Below, piece by piece: positions 7,228-17,851 of a stretch of 64,000 nt of DNA. Location: NCBI RefSeq assembly GCF_000166195.2, contig NZ_CM001403.1, positions 1,054,001 to 1,118,000 of the forward strand. Direction: 5' to 3'. Origin of the DNA: Mucilaginibacter paludis DSM 18603. GTDB taxonomy: Bacteria; Bacteroidota; Bacteroidia; Sphingobacteriales; Sphingobacteriaceae. Position numbers and translations under genes: made by a program. The notes under the pieces were generated by a model, which worked only from the letters and a program-made list of their open reading frames with translations, did not search any database and was not told where the DNA came from. Every line of letters starts with the position of its first letter. Positions within the stretch are counted from its first letter, which is position 1.

Positions 7228-8562
7228 ATGAAAAAAATAACGATTTACATCGTCTTGGCCGCGCTTTGTTTAAATTTTAACGTACTGGCCCAAGACAAAA
7301 CACCCAATATAGCCGCCTTAAAAATAGGCGACAAAGTACCTGATATTACCATTAACAATATTATCAACTACAAAGACAACGGAGGCAAATCTACTACTAC
7401 CGCCAAAATATCTGATTTCAAAGGCAAACTACTCATACTCGACTTTTGGGCTACATGGTGCAGTTCCTGCATTGTAAACTTCCCTAAAATTGAAGACCTG
7501 GAAAAGGAGTTTGGGTCGAAACTGCAAATCCTTGCAGTAACCAATCAGAATAGAAATACTATCAATAAGTTCTTTGCATCAGAAGCAGGGCATAAATATC
7601 ATATTACTTCTGCTGTCAACGATACTTTGTTGGCTAAGCTTTTTCCGCACCGTCTTATTCCTCATTGTGTCTGGATCAGTCAAGACGGCCATGTTATTGC
7701 AATTACTTCTGCCGAGGATGTAAATAAGGTAAATCTTACTAAAGCGATTTCAAATATAGAAAGCCATCTTACCGTTAAGAAGGACTTAGAGGAAAGCCGT
7801 CCCTTATTCCTATCAGAAAACTATCCGTTCGATAGCAAATTAATTTACTATTCCATATTCTCCAAAGGTGCCTACAGCGGCTTGGGAAGTGGAACACAAT
7901 TTCGGAAAAGCAATGGTATTGTATACGGAAGAGCATTTACCAATGAGGTTTTGATCAATATTTATCTGGCTGCAGCCAGGGGATTATTTGAACAGCTAAA
8001 GGATAGCTATAATAGTAAGCGGTTACTATTAAATGTTGCTGATACCACTAAGGTTTTATTGACAAAAGGTGAGTATGGTATATTCAAAACAGATAACCAA
8101 TATAATTTCGACCTGATCGTCCCCATTGCACAGACAGACTCATTATATACCCGAATGTTGCGTGACCTGAATCGCTATACTGATTACTTTGGGCGCATAG
8201 AGAAGAGGGATGTACAATGTCTGGTACTCAAAAGAACCAGTGGTGTTGATAAACTAAAATCGAAAGGCGGTAAAAATGAAAATACCTTATTTTTCAAAAA
8301 ACCTGCTCATCTAACCAATTTTCCGATTAACTACCTTATAAAAAGGCTCAACGCTGAAACCAGCATATCGATGCCGGTTATTGATGAAACCAATTATCAT
8401 CAGATGATAGATATTCAACTATCAGGTTCGCTTGATCTGGATAGCTTGAGAGCAGATTTGAAAAGGTATGATCTCGATTTAGTTAAAGAACGACGCTCCT
8501 TAAACATGTTCATCCTTAGTGATAAGCCCTCGTTATCGGCAGATATCAAAGCACGGCCATAA
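7228..8562 (+). CDS. TlpA-like periplasmic thioredoxin-fold protein with long C-terminal extension
   Basis: 444 aa. Residues 1-22 form a signal peptide ending in VLAQ. A thioredoxin/AhpC-like domain follows (about 30-180) with the active-site motif FWATWCSSC (Cys78 and Cys81) and a cis-proline-type RLIPHCVW. The C-terminal ~250 residues match no domain I know. Such proteins in Bacteroidota accompany SusC/SusD pairs and are thought to act in thiol-disulfide exchange in the periplasm. The SusC gene begins 30 bp downstream on the same strand, so the three genes are probably one operon. The extension may bind the substrate of the transporter; this is inference. Confidence 0.85.
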   Translation: MKKITIYIVLAALCLNFNVLAQDKTPNIAALKIGDKVPDITINNIINYKDNGGKSTTTAKISDFKGKLLILDFWATWCSSCIVNFPKIEDLEKEFGSKLQILAVTNQNRNTINKFFASEAGHKYHITSAVNDTLLAKLFPHRLIPHCVWISQDGHVIAITSAEDVNKVNLTKAISNIESHLTVKKDLEESRPLFLSENYPFDSKLIYYSIFSKGAYSGLGSGTQFRKSNGIVYGRAFTNEVLINIYLAAARGLFEQLKDSYNSKRLLLNVADTTKVLLTKGEYGIFKTDNQYNFDLIVPIAQTDSLYTRMLRDLNRYTDYFGRIEKRDVQCLVLKRTSGVDKLKSKGGKNENTLFFKKPAHLTNFPINYLIKRLNAETSISMPVIDETNYHQMIDIQLSGSLDLDSLRADLKRYDLDLVKERRSLNMFILSDKPSLSADIKARP

Positions 8563-8591
8563 CCAATTAATCTACCTTCAATTGCTCTAAA

Positions 8592-11500
8592 ATGAAACAA
8601 CTGTTACTCACTATACTTATTGGGTTCGCTTTTTATATTTCTTATGCGCAGCAACATGCCCTCAAAGGGACGGTAATTTCCGCTGCGGATAAGCAACCGC
8701 TTTCTGGTGCTACTTTAACAATTCAGGAAAGTCGACAAATAGCAACTACAGATAAAAATGGCAATTTTACTATCGCTACGTTACTTCCAAACCTGACGCT
8801 TTCGATAAGCTATATTGGTTTTCAAAGTCAGGAAATTAAAGTAAGCCTGCCTGTTACATCCGCTATAATGATTACTTTATTGCCAAAAACAAGCCAGCTA
8901 TCAGAGGTTACAGTCAGCACCGGCTATCAGACACTTCCTAAAGAACGGGCAACAGGCTCATTTGAACAACTCGATAAAAGAATACTTAGTCAACAAGTAA
9001 GCCCCGACATATTAAGCCGTTTACCCGCCATTGCGAATAGCGTTATTGCTGATCGGACTACAGGAGGTTCTAATGGCAGATTAATGATCCGTGGTCTAAG
9101 CACCATTCAGGGGCCAAAAGACCCGCTCGTAATCGTGGATAATTTCCCATATGACGGCAATATCAGCAATATCAATCCAAACGATGTAGAAAGTGTCACT
9201 ATCCTGAAAGACGCAGCAGCAGCTTCAATTTGGGGAGCACAGGCCGGAAATGGTGTAGTTGTTATCACAACGAAAAAAGGCCGCTTTAACCAACCCTTAA
9301 CCGTAACTTTAAACAGTAACCTGTCCATCAGCAGAAAACCCGATCTGTCTTATATCCCCCAAATATCCTCGTCGGACTTTATTGATGTGGAAGAAATGCT
9401 ATTTGGCAAAGGCTATTATAAAAGTCAGATCAATTCTTCAAGTCATCCGGCACTTTCCCCTGTAATTGAATTGCTGAACAAAGAAACTAATGGTACGTTA
9501 TCGGCGGCAGCTGCAAATTCACAGATCAACGCCCTGCGCAATGTGGATGTTCGGAATGATTTTAGTAAATACTTTTACCAGCCTGCGGTAAACCAGCAGT
9601 ATGCACTGAGCCTGGAGGGAGGAACGAAACAAATGGCATGGACAGCAACGGGTGGCTACGATAAAGACATCAGTAATCTGGACGCAAGATATGACCGTCT
9701 AAACCTGCGCTTTCAAAATAAATACCAGGTTTATAAAGATTTACAGATTACGTCCGGGATTTGGTTCACACAGAGCAATACGATAAGCGGAAAACCTGGA
9801 TACGGTGATATTATCCCCAAAAGCGGCTATTATCTTTATCCTTACGCACAACTGGCCGATGCTAACGGCAATCCAATAGCCCTGACTAAGGACTATGAAC
9901 AGACCTATTTGTCAACAGCAGGAAACGGTAAATTACTGGACTGGAATTACTATCCGTTAACAGACTATCAGCACGCCACTACTACTACTGGCATTGCAGA
10001 TGTGGTAGCTAATGCAGGTGTGAACTGCCGTATCTGGAAAGGGTTGAATGCCGATGTGAAATACCAGTTCGAGCGGCAGCAAACAACCACCAAAAGTCTT
10101 TGGGATCAGAACAGTTATTTTGCCCGTGATCTGGTCAACCGGTTTACACAGATCAATTCCGCAGGGGTAGTCACCAATAATATTCCGGCAGGCGGAATAA
10201 CGGATTTAAGTGATGCCACACTGAAAGCGCATGACCTGAGAGGCCAGCTGAATTTTACTCATACCTGGGGTGTAAATGATATTTCCGCGCTTGCGGGTGG
10301 TGAATTACGTTCTGCTCATACCATAAGCGACCGGAACCGCTTTTACGGATACAACGATGATCTCCTGACGTATGGCAATGTGAACTATACTACGCAATAC
10401 CCTAATTTTATCACAGGCAGCAACGCACTGATACCGGATAACCGTGATATCAGTGACCAGATCACAAACTATGTATCGTATTTTGCCAATGCTGCCTATA
10501 CTTATCGATCCAAATATATTATTTCTGTAAGTGGGCGGCGGGATGCATCTAATTTATTTGGCTTAAATACAAATGACCAGTGGAACCCATTCTGGTCGGC
10601 AGGAGCCAGCTGGAACCTTTCGGACGAAAGCTTTTACCATAGCGAATTACTTCCTTATTTGAGATTAAGGGCAACCTATGGCTATAGCGGGAACATTAAC
10701 CCGGCACTGGTGGCTGCAAATACCATCGCTTATTATTCCGGCACAAGTCCGTATACCTCGAGGCCTTACGCCCGTTTCAGTAACTATTATAATCCTGATC
10801 TGAAATGGGAAAACTCCCGGATGATCAATATAGCGGCTGATTTTCATACAAAAGGGAACCGGATCAGTGGTAGCCTGGAGGTTTATCAAAAAAAGGGAAC
10901 TGATTTATTTGGAACCGCCATTTTGGATTATACTGCTGGTATCGGTACGCAGATCGTAAAAAATGTAGCCAGTATGAAAGGAAAGGGGATTGACCTGCAA
11001 TTAAAAACAATCAATCTTGAGCAGAAGATCAAATGGTACACTACACTTAACTTTAGTTATTACAAAGATCAGGTCGTTGATTATTATTTGAAATCTTTGC
11101 AGGGCAGTAATTTTATTTCTTACAATAACAATGTGACCGTTTCAGGTTTAAAAGGCTATCCGGTTTATGGTGTATTCGCCTATAAATCGGCCGGTCTTGA
11201 CCCACAGACAGGAGATCCGCGAGGCTACCTGAACGGGCAGGTAAGCAAAGATTATACAGCGATTACAGGCAGCGGTACTCAGGTCGGCGATCTTCAATAT
11301 TTTGGTTCGGCGATTCCTACAGGATTCGGTTCTGTAATTAACACCTTTTCTTATGGGCACCTGACTCTGGATTTCGACATTGTTTATAAGCTCGGTTATT
11401 ATTTCAGGAAAACATCTATTAATTATTCTTCCCTATACTCCACCTGGCTTGGAAATTCGGATTATGCCAACCGTTGGCAAAAGCCCGGCGACGAGCGGAC

Positions 11501-11804
11501 GACCAATGTGCCGTCCATGGTCTATCCGGCAAGTTCAGCACGGGATAATTTCTATGCCGGTTCGGCATCATTGGTGGAGAAAGGTGATCATATCCGCTTA
11601 CAGTACATTAACCTGGGTTATGAACTGAATAAGGAAGCCTGGCATCAATTGCCATTTAAATCCGTGCAGGTATATCTCAATATTAGTAACCTCGGTATCA
11701 TCTGGAGGGCCAATAAGTCAGGTATAGACCCGGATTACTACAATAGTACTTATCCTTTGAATAACCCGGTAACCTTTGCTTTTGGCCTTAAAACAACCTT
11801 TTAA
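8592..11804 (+). CDS. SusC/RagA-family TonB-dependent outer-membrane transporter
   Basis: 1070 aa. Residues 1-19 are a signal peptide. A carboxypeptidase-regulatory-like (CNA-B-like) domain follows (LKGTVISAADKQPLSGATL, to about residue 100). The plug domain holds the SusC hallmark DPLVIVDNFPYDGNISNI and VESVTILKDAAAASIWGAQA. The rest is a 22-strand type beta-barrel ending in a terminal Phe (FGLKTTF). It imports large nutrients across the outer membrane using TonB energy, with its SusD partner 12 bp downstream. No carbohydrate-active enzyme is nearby, so the substrate may be peptide or another polymer. Confidence 0.95.
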   Translation: MKQLLLTILIGFAFYISYAQQHALKGTVISAADKQPLSGATLTIQESRQIATTDKNGNFTIATLLPNLTLSISYIGFQSQEIKVSLPVTSAIMITLLPKTSQLSEVTVSTGYQTLPKERATGSFEQLDKRILSQQVSPDILSRLPAIANSVIADRTTGGSNGRLMIRGLSTIQGPKDPLVIVDNFPYDGNISNINPNDVESVTILKDAAAASIWGAQAGNGVVVITTKKGRFNQPLTVTLNSNLSISRKPDLSYIPQISSSDFIDVEEMLFGKGYYKSQINSSSHPALSPVIELLNKETNGTLSAAAANSQINALRNVDVRNDFSKYFYQPAVNQQYALSLEGGTKQMAWTATGGYDKDISNLDARYDRLNLRFQNKYQVYKDLQITSGIWFTQSNTISGKPGYGDIIPKSGYYLYPYAQLADANGNPIALTKDYEQTYLSTAGNGKLLDWNYYPLTDYQHATTTTGIADVVANAGVNCRIWKGLNADVKYQFERQQTTTKSLWDQNSYFARDLVNRFTQINSAGVVTNNIPAGGITDLSDATLKAHDLRGQLNFTHTWGVNDISALAGGELRSAHTISDRNRFYGYNDDLLTYGNVNYTTQYPNFITGSNALIPDNRDISDQITNYVSYFANAAYTYRSKYIISVSGRRDASNLFGLNTNDQWNPFWSAGASWNLSDESFYHSELLPYLRLRATYGYSGNINPALVAANTIAYYSGTSPYTSRPYARFSNYYNPDLKWENSRMINIAADFHTKGNRISGSLEVYQKKGTDLFGTAILDYTAGIGTQIVKNVASMKGKGIDLQLKTINLEQKIKWYTTLNFSYYKDQVVDYYLKSLQGSNFISYNNNVTVSGLKGYPVYGVFAYKSAGLDPQTGDPRGYLNGQVSKDYTAITGSGTQVGDLQYFGSAIPTGFGSVINTFSYGHLTLDFDIVYKLGYYFRKTSINYSSLYSTWLGNSDYANRWQKPGDERTTNVPSMVYPASSARDNFYAGSASLVEKGDHIRLQYINLGYELNKEAWHQLPFKSVQVYLNISNLGIIWRANKSGIDPDYYNSTYPLNNPVTFAFGLKTTF

Positions 11805-11815
11805 TTCAGCGCATC

Positions 11816-13192
11816 ATGAAAAAAACATTTATACATAGATCATTTATTGTTTTGTCCATCGTGTTAGCCTGGTTTATGGCGGGATGCAAAAAGTACCTTG
11901 ACGAGAAGTCAAGTAAGAAACTGGTGATCCCAAGCAATTTGACGGACTTACAGGCATTATTGGACAATTATTCAACGATGAATTACTCCGGAGCCAATTC
12001 CCATGAAGAAAGTACGAACGACTATTATTTAACCGATGCGGATTACACTGCGCTCTATTCGATATTTGATCAGTCCATGTACACCTGGCAAAAGGAACAT
12101 CTTTTTGATATAGGCGCAAATGGCAATGACTGGTCATATACTTACCGTGCTGTTTATTTCTCCAATTCTGTACTGGATGAACTTAACCAAATTGCACGTA
12201 CATCTGCAAATCAAACCAATTGGGATAATATCAAAGGCCAGGCACTGGTTTTCAGGGCTAACCGGTTTCTGGATGCCTTGTCGATATGGTCACTGGCATA
12301 CGACCAGACTACCGCGGCTACAGACCTTGGTATTCCCCTACGGCTTGACCCGGATTTCAATGAGAAAACAGTCAGGGCATCTGTTCAGCAAAGTTATCAG
12401 CAGGTGATTTCCGATATAAGAACTGCGATACCAATTTTGCCAGTTACTCCTGCAAGTGTTTTGCGTCCGTCAAAACCGGCGGCTTACGCCTTGCTTGCCC
12501 GCACCTATCTATGGATGCGTGATTATACCCGTGCCGGACTGTATGCAGACTCTTCGCTTCAATTGTACAATAAACTGTTAGACTATAACACCTTAATCCC
12601 CACAGACGGATATCCCGTAAAAGACCTGAATGCTGAAACCTTATTTGAACGGGCTTCAGCGCTTTCTGACCCCTTAAATAATAGCGTTGCCAAAATTGAT
12701 CCTTTACTTTATCAATCCTATGCTTCGAATGACTTAAGAAAAATGATTTTCTTTAAGGCAAATACGGATGGATCGGTTGGGTTCAAAGGGTGCTATGTCG
12801 GTAATGCGACGTTATTTACCGGAATAGCGACAGATGAAGTTTATTTGACCAGGGCTGAATATTATGCAAGGCAGAATAATGTAACTGCGGCAATGGCTGA
12901 TTTAAATACTCTGCTGAGCAAACGCTGGAAAACAGGTAAATTCATCGCTTTAACAGCTGCTACACCGGCAGATGCCCTCACACTGATATTACAGGAGCGT
13001 CGAAAGGAATTACTGATGCGGGGATTAAGGTGGATGGATATTAAAAGGTTGAATAAGGAAGGTGCAAGTATCAGCCTGCAAAGAACAGTTAACGGGCAGG
13101 CCTATAACTTACCTGCGGGAGATTTTCGTTTTGCTTTGCCTATACCCGATGATATTATATCGTTGGCAGGAATAACGCAAAATTATAGGTGA
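11816..13192 (+). CDS. SusD/RagB-family nutrient-binding lipoprotein
   Basis: 458 aa. The N-terminus is a lipoprotein signal (hydrophobic segment then MAGCKKYLDEKSS, lipid-modified Cys near residue 24). TPR-like helices and the SusD C-terminal signature LQERRKELLMRGLRWMDIKR are clear. It caps the SusC barrel on the cell surface. Length is slightly below the usual 480-600 aa. It directly follows susC and ends the operon; no strong terminator is seen in the 130 bp after it. Confidence 0.93.
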   Translation: MKKTFIHRSFIVLSIVLAWFMAGCKKYLDEKSSKKLVIPSNLTDLQALLDNYSTMNYSGANSHEESTNDYYLTDADYTALYSIFDQSMYTWQKEHLFDIGANGNDWSYTYRAVYFSNSVLDELNQIARTSANQTNWDNIKGQALVFRANRFLDALSIWSLAYDQTTAATDLGIPLRLDPDFNEKTVRASVQQSYQQVISDIRTAIPILPVTPASVLRPSKPAAYALLARTYLWMRDYTRAGLYADSSLQLYNKLLDYNTLIPTDGYPVKDLNAETLFERASALSDPLNNSVAKIDPLLYQSYASNDLRKMIFFKANTDGSVGFKGCYVGNATLFTGIATDEVYLTRAEYYARQNNVTAAMADLNTLLSKRWKTGKFIALTAATPADALTLILQERRKELLMRGLRWMDIKRLNKEGASISLQRTVNGQAYNLPAGDFRFALPIPDDIISLAGITQNYR

Positions 13193-13322
13193 GATGATAA
13201 ATTTGTATGACAGAATACATGAATTAGTCAATCTATAAGCATACCATGCAATAAATAATCGCATGATATGCTGTGTATTATCCTAAATATTTGGATAATT
13301 TAAAAAACTGATATTTATTTAA

Positions 13323-13679
13323 TCAGGGTCTTTGCTGAGGTGCCAGGGCCATTACATCATCTTTGGTTTCACCATTCAGGAAAGTCTGAAGCTCTGCCTG
13401 ATCACTCGCGGCAACGGAAATGGAACAGGGACGGTTACCCCCAGACTGACAATCTGTAGGCACTGTATTAGTTGACCAGTTGCTGGAGGTGAGAATAGCA
13501 GAGGCGCTGCTGCTTGAACCATTATAATACCAGGTTGTGTTATCCTGCTTCTTAATAGCTTTTGCTTCACCGGGCGCTTTCATCGCCATCATGGTGCCAG
13601 TACCTAAGACAACGAAAAATAGCAATGCAATAGTTGCTGCTATTTTGTTTTTGATTGGGTTGAACAGTTTGCTGTTCAT
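13323..13679 (-). CDS. Small exported protein (DUF6520-like)
   Basis: 118 aa. It has a positively charged N-terminus, a hydrophobic segment (IAATIALLFFVVLGTGTMMA), and a short mature part with WYYNGSSSSASAILTSSNW and a C-rich DCQSGGNRPC. Small exported proteins of this size near SusC/TlpA-like genes are often assigned to DUF6520; this match is from memory of the pattern and not certain. It is transcribed toward the SusD gene. Two Cys could form a disulfide in the periplasm. Confidence 0.6.
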   Translation of the reverse strand: MNSKLFNPIKNKIAATIALLFFVVLGTGTMMAMKAPGEAKAIKKQDNTTWYYNGSSSSASAILTSSNWSTNTVPTDCQSGGNRPCSISVAASDQAELQTFLNGETKDDVMALAPQQRP

Positions 13680-14422
13680 AACATGGTCTTTTTTTGCTAA
13701 AAAAGATTACCTTAAAAAATGTCTGATTTGGTATATTTATATCGCGTTTTGTCTTTAGGCAGACCTCACCGTAACTTTTTACATCCCTGATGTATCGGTT
13801 ACCTGATCCCGAATAGCCCGGCACGGCTATTCGGGTTTTTCGTGAACAGCGCAAACTTACGGTCGCGTGTAACTCTGTTGACAACTCTCTTTCGGGCGTA
13901 AGTACAGGTCAAAAGTGGTTTTACTGATATGGTTTGACACCACACCGATGCAGCCATGTACGCCCTGATGAAACGGATGCATAGCACTACCATAGCGGCC
14001 AACATGGTCTTTGCAGCAATTGCCGCTGCCATATCCTTGATCTTTGCTGCATCTACGTTTTTCATCTTCTTTACATTTTGCTCTTTATTGAACTTACATT
14101 TCACCGGCGCAGCCCAGGCACCGCCTGCCCTCAACTTCGGCACTTTATCGATGTTGCCTTCGTCCCTTACATGAGTTCCCAGTCCAATCTTGCCAGTAAC
14201 CACCGGTTTATACATGGAATGGTTTGCGCCACTGCTACCATGAATTTTGTGTGTGATTTACTACCGTGTTCATAAGCCTTTTTATTAAATTGGATTTAAA
14301 ACTTGTTAACTGTAGTAAATTTCGGGAATGGGTGCGTAACCCCGAAGCAGAAAACACACCACTTTCAGCTAATTTCAGGCCTGATTGGTCTTAAAAATGT
14401 GTGTTTTTTGCCGGTGGCTTTT
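13680..14422. other. Region without a confident gene
   Basis: Frames exist on both strands (for example 13956-14174 plus and 13799-14215 minus), but none shows a domain or convincing codon use. A strong terminator hairpin sits at 13808-13840. AAAACACAC at about 14350 can pair with GTGTGTTTTTT at about 14400, a second possible terminator near the AraC gene end. Confidence 0.4.
13808..13840 (+). terminator. Strong Rho-independent terminator hairpin
   Basis: CCCGAATAGCC, loop CGGCAC, GGCTATTCGGG, then TTTTT on the plus strand. The only plus-strand transcription unit upstream is the SusC/SusD operon, about 600 bp before, so it may stop read-through from it. Confidence 0.65.
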
Positions 14423-15409
14423 TTAGAAAGCCCAGAAAAATGGCAGAAAACGCCCTTTAAAGTAATTTGAAGGCGGATTTTTAAAGTATTTGGTGAATTG
14501 TACACTGAAACTATGCAAATCCTTATAGCCGACGTGGATGTACACTTCGTTTACCTGCATTTTTTCTTTGGACAGCAGCCGTTTGGCATGTTCCATCCGG
14601 ACCTGGATCAGGAAATTATGGGGTGTCGTCTCAAACTCCTCTTTAAAGTCTGTAATCAGCGTTTTTTCACTGATGTGAAATTGGTTTGCGATAGAAGCGT
14701 TATCCAGCGTGGAATCGGCATAGTTTTCTTCCAGAAAGTCCTTGATGCGATAGGGACGCTGGGTGAATTTGGCATCCAGCAGCCGCTGGTAATCGGCTAT
14801 CACTATTTTAGTCTGCTTGGACAAGGTGGCTTCCAGGTCTTCACCCAATACCTCTTCTTCTCTAAATAGTTGCTCCATGCTTTGTTTCATGTCGTTGTCC
14901 ATCTGGCAGGCAGGCATATGTCCGAACAGTTCATCGCTATGTTCCATGCTTTCTATGAACGGCTTCAGGCGTGGGTAACGCTTTAAATGCCTGATGATCC
15001 AGTTCGCCCTTGGGCATAGGTAGCATAAACGATAGCTGCCCGCTGGCAGACGGTACTTATATTCACCTTTTTTATTATAGGTGACATAGCACGTGTTACC
15101 TGGTGCCTCGGCGATCAGCTTTCCGTCTGGGGTGTGAAAAGTAATCATGCCTTCCAACATCAGAAACAGGAACAGACTTGGGCTTTCAACCAGATAGGTC
15201 GCTTCAAGGTCTTGATGCAATTTAAATTCCACCACTTCCATAAAAAAGAGAATATGGCTGTGAAACTGGCAGACAATCGTCCCTTCTTCAATGGTAATCT
15301 GCTCGGTTTCAGCGTAGGGTATCCTGTATTTACACCATTCGGGAATCTTGCCGGTGATTGTAGTTATAATGGATTGGGAATTAAATCCCAGTTTGATTGG
15401 CCTTTCCAT
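14423..15409 (-). CDS. AraC-family transcriptional regulator
   Basis: 328 aa. The C-terminal ~100 residues form an AraC double HTH (LDNASIANQFHISEKTLITD, TTPHNFLIQVRMEHAKRLLS, VGYKDLHSFSVQFTKYFKNP). The N-terminal ~200 residues look like a cupin-type effector domain. It is transcribed toward, but lies beyond, the SusC/SusD cluster. It could regulate that operon or the small exported protein; neither is shown. Confidence 0.9.
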   Translation of the reverse strand: MERPIKLGFNSQSIITTITGKIPEWCKYRIPYAETEQITIEEGTIVCQFHSHILFFMEVVEFKLHQDLEATYLVESPSLFLFLMLEGMITFHTPDGKLIAEAPGNTCYVTYNKKGEYKYRLPAGSYRLCYLCPRANWIIRHLKRYPRLKPFIESMEHSDELFGHMPACQMDNDMKQSMEQLFREEEVLGEDLEATLSKQTKIVIADYQRLLDAKFTQRPYRIKDFLEENYADSTLDNASIANQFHISEKTLITDFKEEFETTPHNFLIQVRMEHAKRLLSKEKMQVNEVYIHVGYKDLHSFSVQFTKYFKNPPSNYFKGRFLPFFWAF

Positions 15410-15422
15410 AATAATTCATGCT

Positions 15423-15680
15423 TTATGATTTATAATCAAGTGGTTTTAAAAAGCAAGAATATTCCGGTACAGGGACATTTGAAAATAGTTTCAACAAATG
15501 CTGTATTTGGTGGAATGAATGGCTTGTTTCGGGGAATGAACGATGCACAGGCAAGCCTGAAGTTACCGTTTGTGCGAAGTGGTCAAAAACACCCTCGGAC
15601 GTATTTCGGCAGAGGATCGTATTTTTCAGGTTGATGTGTTCTTCCTGTAAATAGGTGGTTTTCGTATAAGACATAGACAT
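15423..15680 (-). CDS. Small hypothetical protein upstream of the AraC gene
   Basis: 85 aa, 13 bp before the AraC gene on the same strand. No domain is recognised and composition is unremarkable (His- and Ser-rich middle). It might instead be the leader region of the AraC transcript. Weak call. Confidence 0.3.
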   Translation of the reverse strand: MSMSYTKTTYLQEEHINLKNTILCRNTSEGVFDHFAQTVTSGLPVHRSFPETSHSFHQIQHLLKLFSNVPVPEYSCFLKPLDYKS

Positions 15681-16829
15681 TCGTATTGAGATCAGGTATC
15701 AGCATAGTATCATTGTTATTTATCAATAGTTAAACAGGTATCTACTAAATTAATATTATTGTATTTTCATTCAAAATACCTGGGCATATCTGAAACCGAA
15801 AATTTGGATTTTCTATGTTTTCGCGCAGAAATATGCGCGAAAAGGCATATTTCTACACGGATATTATTAAAAAGTCTACTGCGGATAAGCTTGGCGAAGA
15901 AGGATTATTGTAATTTTAAGGGTAACCGGTTAAAGGCCTGGATCTGGGAACTAACATATTTTATTCCTAACTATGTTAGTTATATAACCTGAACAACCCG
16001 TACCACCTGATCTGCACTTTCCCCGAAGTTCCGCCGATACAAATCTGAAATGGGGCGGATACCACACGGCTTTCATATTAAACCTCTACTTTTCTTGTCA
16101 CCGCTCAAAAGGCATTATACTATGGTTGCTTTCAAAATTGGTGCCGATGATGTTACTATTTCTATAGGAATAATAACGGTATGTCAGGACAGTCACGGCA
16201 TCCGGTTCCGGCAAGCGATTGCAGGCCACCCGCGATAGAGCGGGTTACCTGCCACCGCCTGCCTCACCGCCCACAGCAAAACAGCCATCCGCTACGCTTC
16301 CGGCTGATTTGCTTTTCCCGTTGCTCCTGAAAAGAAACAGCCAATTACGCCACAATCGCAAAGATAGCCCTCGCCGGGATAAACGTAAAGGGTATATAAA
16401 CAGGCGGTTTTGTTTGTTTTTTTTATTGGTCCGCCTGCCCTTGACATTTACCCCGGCTCCGCGCTGTTGTTGCTTAAGTGGTGAAAATGGGCGGGTGTGC
16501 GTAATGACTTGCAGGGCGCAAATGTCCGCTTTTATAGCTGTTTCGGTAGAATAGATTAGAAATGTCCTGGAACCGTTTTGAGATTAGTGTATTCACGGTA
16601 ACTTGTCTGACAAGAGGCTGTAGACCAGTAGCTCAACCCGGCTATTGCCATGCCTTGTAAAATAAGTCCAGTCAACGCGCCCGCGTTTAGCAAAGATGTA
16701 CGTTTGTCCACAAAAACGGTCTTTGCCGCCTGCCGCATAGGCTTACCCGGGGGGCGGAACTTCCCCGTTGAAAGCGTGTCAAATAGGCAAAGAAATAATT
16801 ATCGCCAATAGTTTTACGCCGCCTATGGA
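15681..16829. other. 1.15-kb stretch with no convincing gene
   Basis: Several short frames on both strands lack domains and start signals. A perfect 10-bp hairpin lies at 15827-15854 (AGAAATATGC ... GCATATTTCT). A 60-codon minus frame at 16556-16738 has a hydrophobic segment (LTGLILQGMAIAGLSYW) but no recognisable family. This is probably the decayed left flank of the mobilizable element that follows. Confidence 0.4.
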
Positions 16830-17531
16830 TCACGCCCATTTAGAATACGGCAAGGCATTCACTTCTTTGACCAATGCCAACCCATCTGCCTTAGGGTAAA
16901 TTCGTTCCAGGTAGGTTTTAAAAGCCAGGGTAACCTCGGTGCTTTGCCATTCCATCATGGTCAGGCAAAGCTCCGGCCAGCGCTTCCTCTCCGACATGAA
17001 ACCGTATAAAGGCAGGTAGGGCGGCGCGGAATCAAAGGCGTTTCTGACGAGCTTATCATACCGCGTTTTTTCGAAATTCCGTTTAAAGTCCCGCACCAGG
17101 TCATAAGCTACCACATGCTTGCCGCCGTGCCTGACCAGGTCGCCCAGGAAGGGCGAACCATCATCCCAAAAGAAATTAAACAGGTAATCCCGGAAACCCT
17201 TTTCTGACAAGTCGCATAAATCAACGCTGTAATAGGCGTAAGCTGCTTTAAACGTTTCCATAGAAAAGTCATCCCGGTGCTTTTCGATGATAAAGCTGAT
17301 GACTTCCTTTTCTTTTTTGATAGCCAATTCAATATCCGGCCCTTTGCTTCCTGCTCCCGGCACATCGAGAAAAAAGCGCGGTTTGGAAAACAATCCGAAA
17401 TAATAGCTTTTAAAATAAATGGTCTGCCGTTCATAGGTCACCATGACATATAAGGGATGAGTAGCTACCCCGTGAAAATCTACCTGTTTCAGGCGGTCAT
17501 TGAAGTAGGTTTTATAACTGATCTTATTCAT
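16830..17531 (-). CDS. Hypothetical protein of the mobilizable element
   Basis: 233 aa, mixed alpha/beta, soluble, with many aromatics (YVMVTYERQTIYFKSYYFGL near the start). No signal peptide and no known domain. It is divergent from the HTH gene at 17852, with a 320-bp region between them that contains an AGTTATGA/TCATAACA inverted repeat. Its location within a Btg-type mobilizable element suggests a cargo or element-maintenance role; function unknown. Confidence 0.65.
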   Translation of the reverse strand: MNKISYKTYFNDRLKQVDFHGVATHPLYVMVTYERQTIYFKSYYFGLFSKPRFFLDVPGAGSKGPDIELAIKKEKEVISFIIEKHRDDFSMETFKAAYAYYSVDLCDLSEKGFRDYLFNFFWDDGSPFLGDLVRHGGKHVVAYDLVRDFKRNFEKTRYDKLVRNAFDSAPPYLPLYGFMSERKRWPELCLTMMEWQSTEVTLAFKTYLERIYPKADGLALVKEVNALPYSKWA

Positions 17532-17684
17532 CGGAAAAGAATTAGAAAAAAAATAAAATATTTTCTGACGGCTTTTGATGCGTTTTGATGCAGGTCAAGT
17601 TTCTAAAAATTGAAGATCCGCAGCAAAGTCTGTCAAAAACCAGCGGAAACGCGGTATTTCCTGTTAAAAGCAAAGCTACCCATA

Positions 17685-17714
17685 AGTTATGATATATTTT
17701 AATTTGTCATAACA
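17685..17714. promoter_or_regulatory. Inverted repeat in the divergent promoter region
   Basis: GTTATGA and TCATAAC are separated by about 12 AT-rich bases, between the divergent genes at 16830-17531 and 17852. A possible operator for the HTH protein. Confidence 0.3.
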
Positions 17715-17851
17715 TTTCTATACATTCGTATTGATTTCTATAAAGCAGTAACTCCTGCAGTATTCCCCGGATTGGGTAATATCAACGTAACCAGCGAAAA
17801 TCGACTGGGCCGAAACAAAAATTTTAATGGTTTTACTAATACGAATATACA

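Noticed and set aside
13799-14215. 138-codon minus-strand frame and overlapping plus-strand frames
   Set aside because: No family resemblance, includes the terminator hairpin in its coding sequence, and competes with frames on the other strand.
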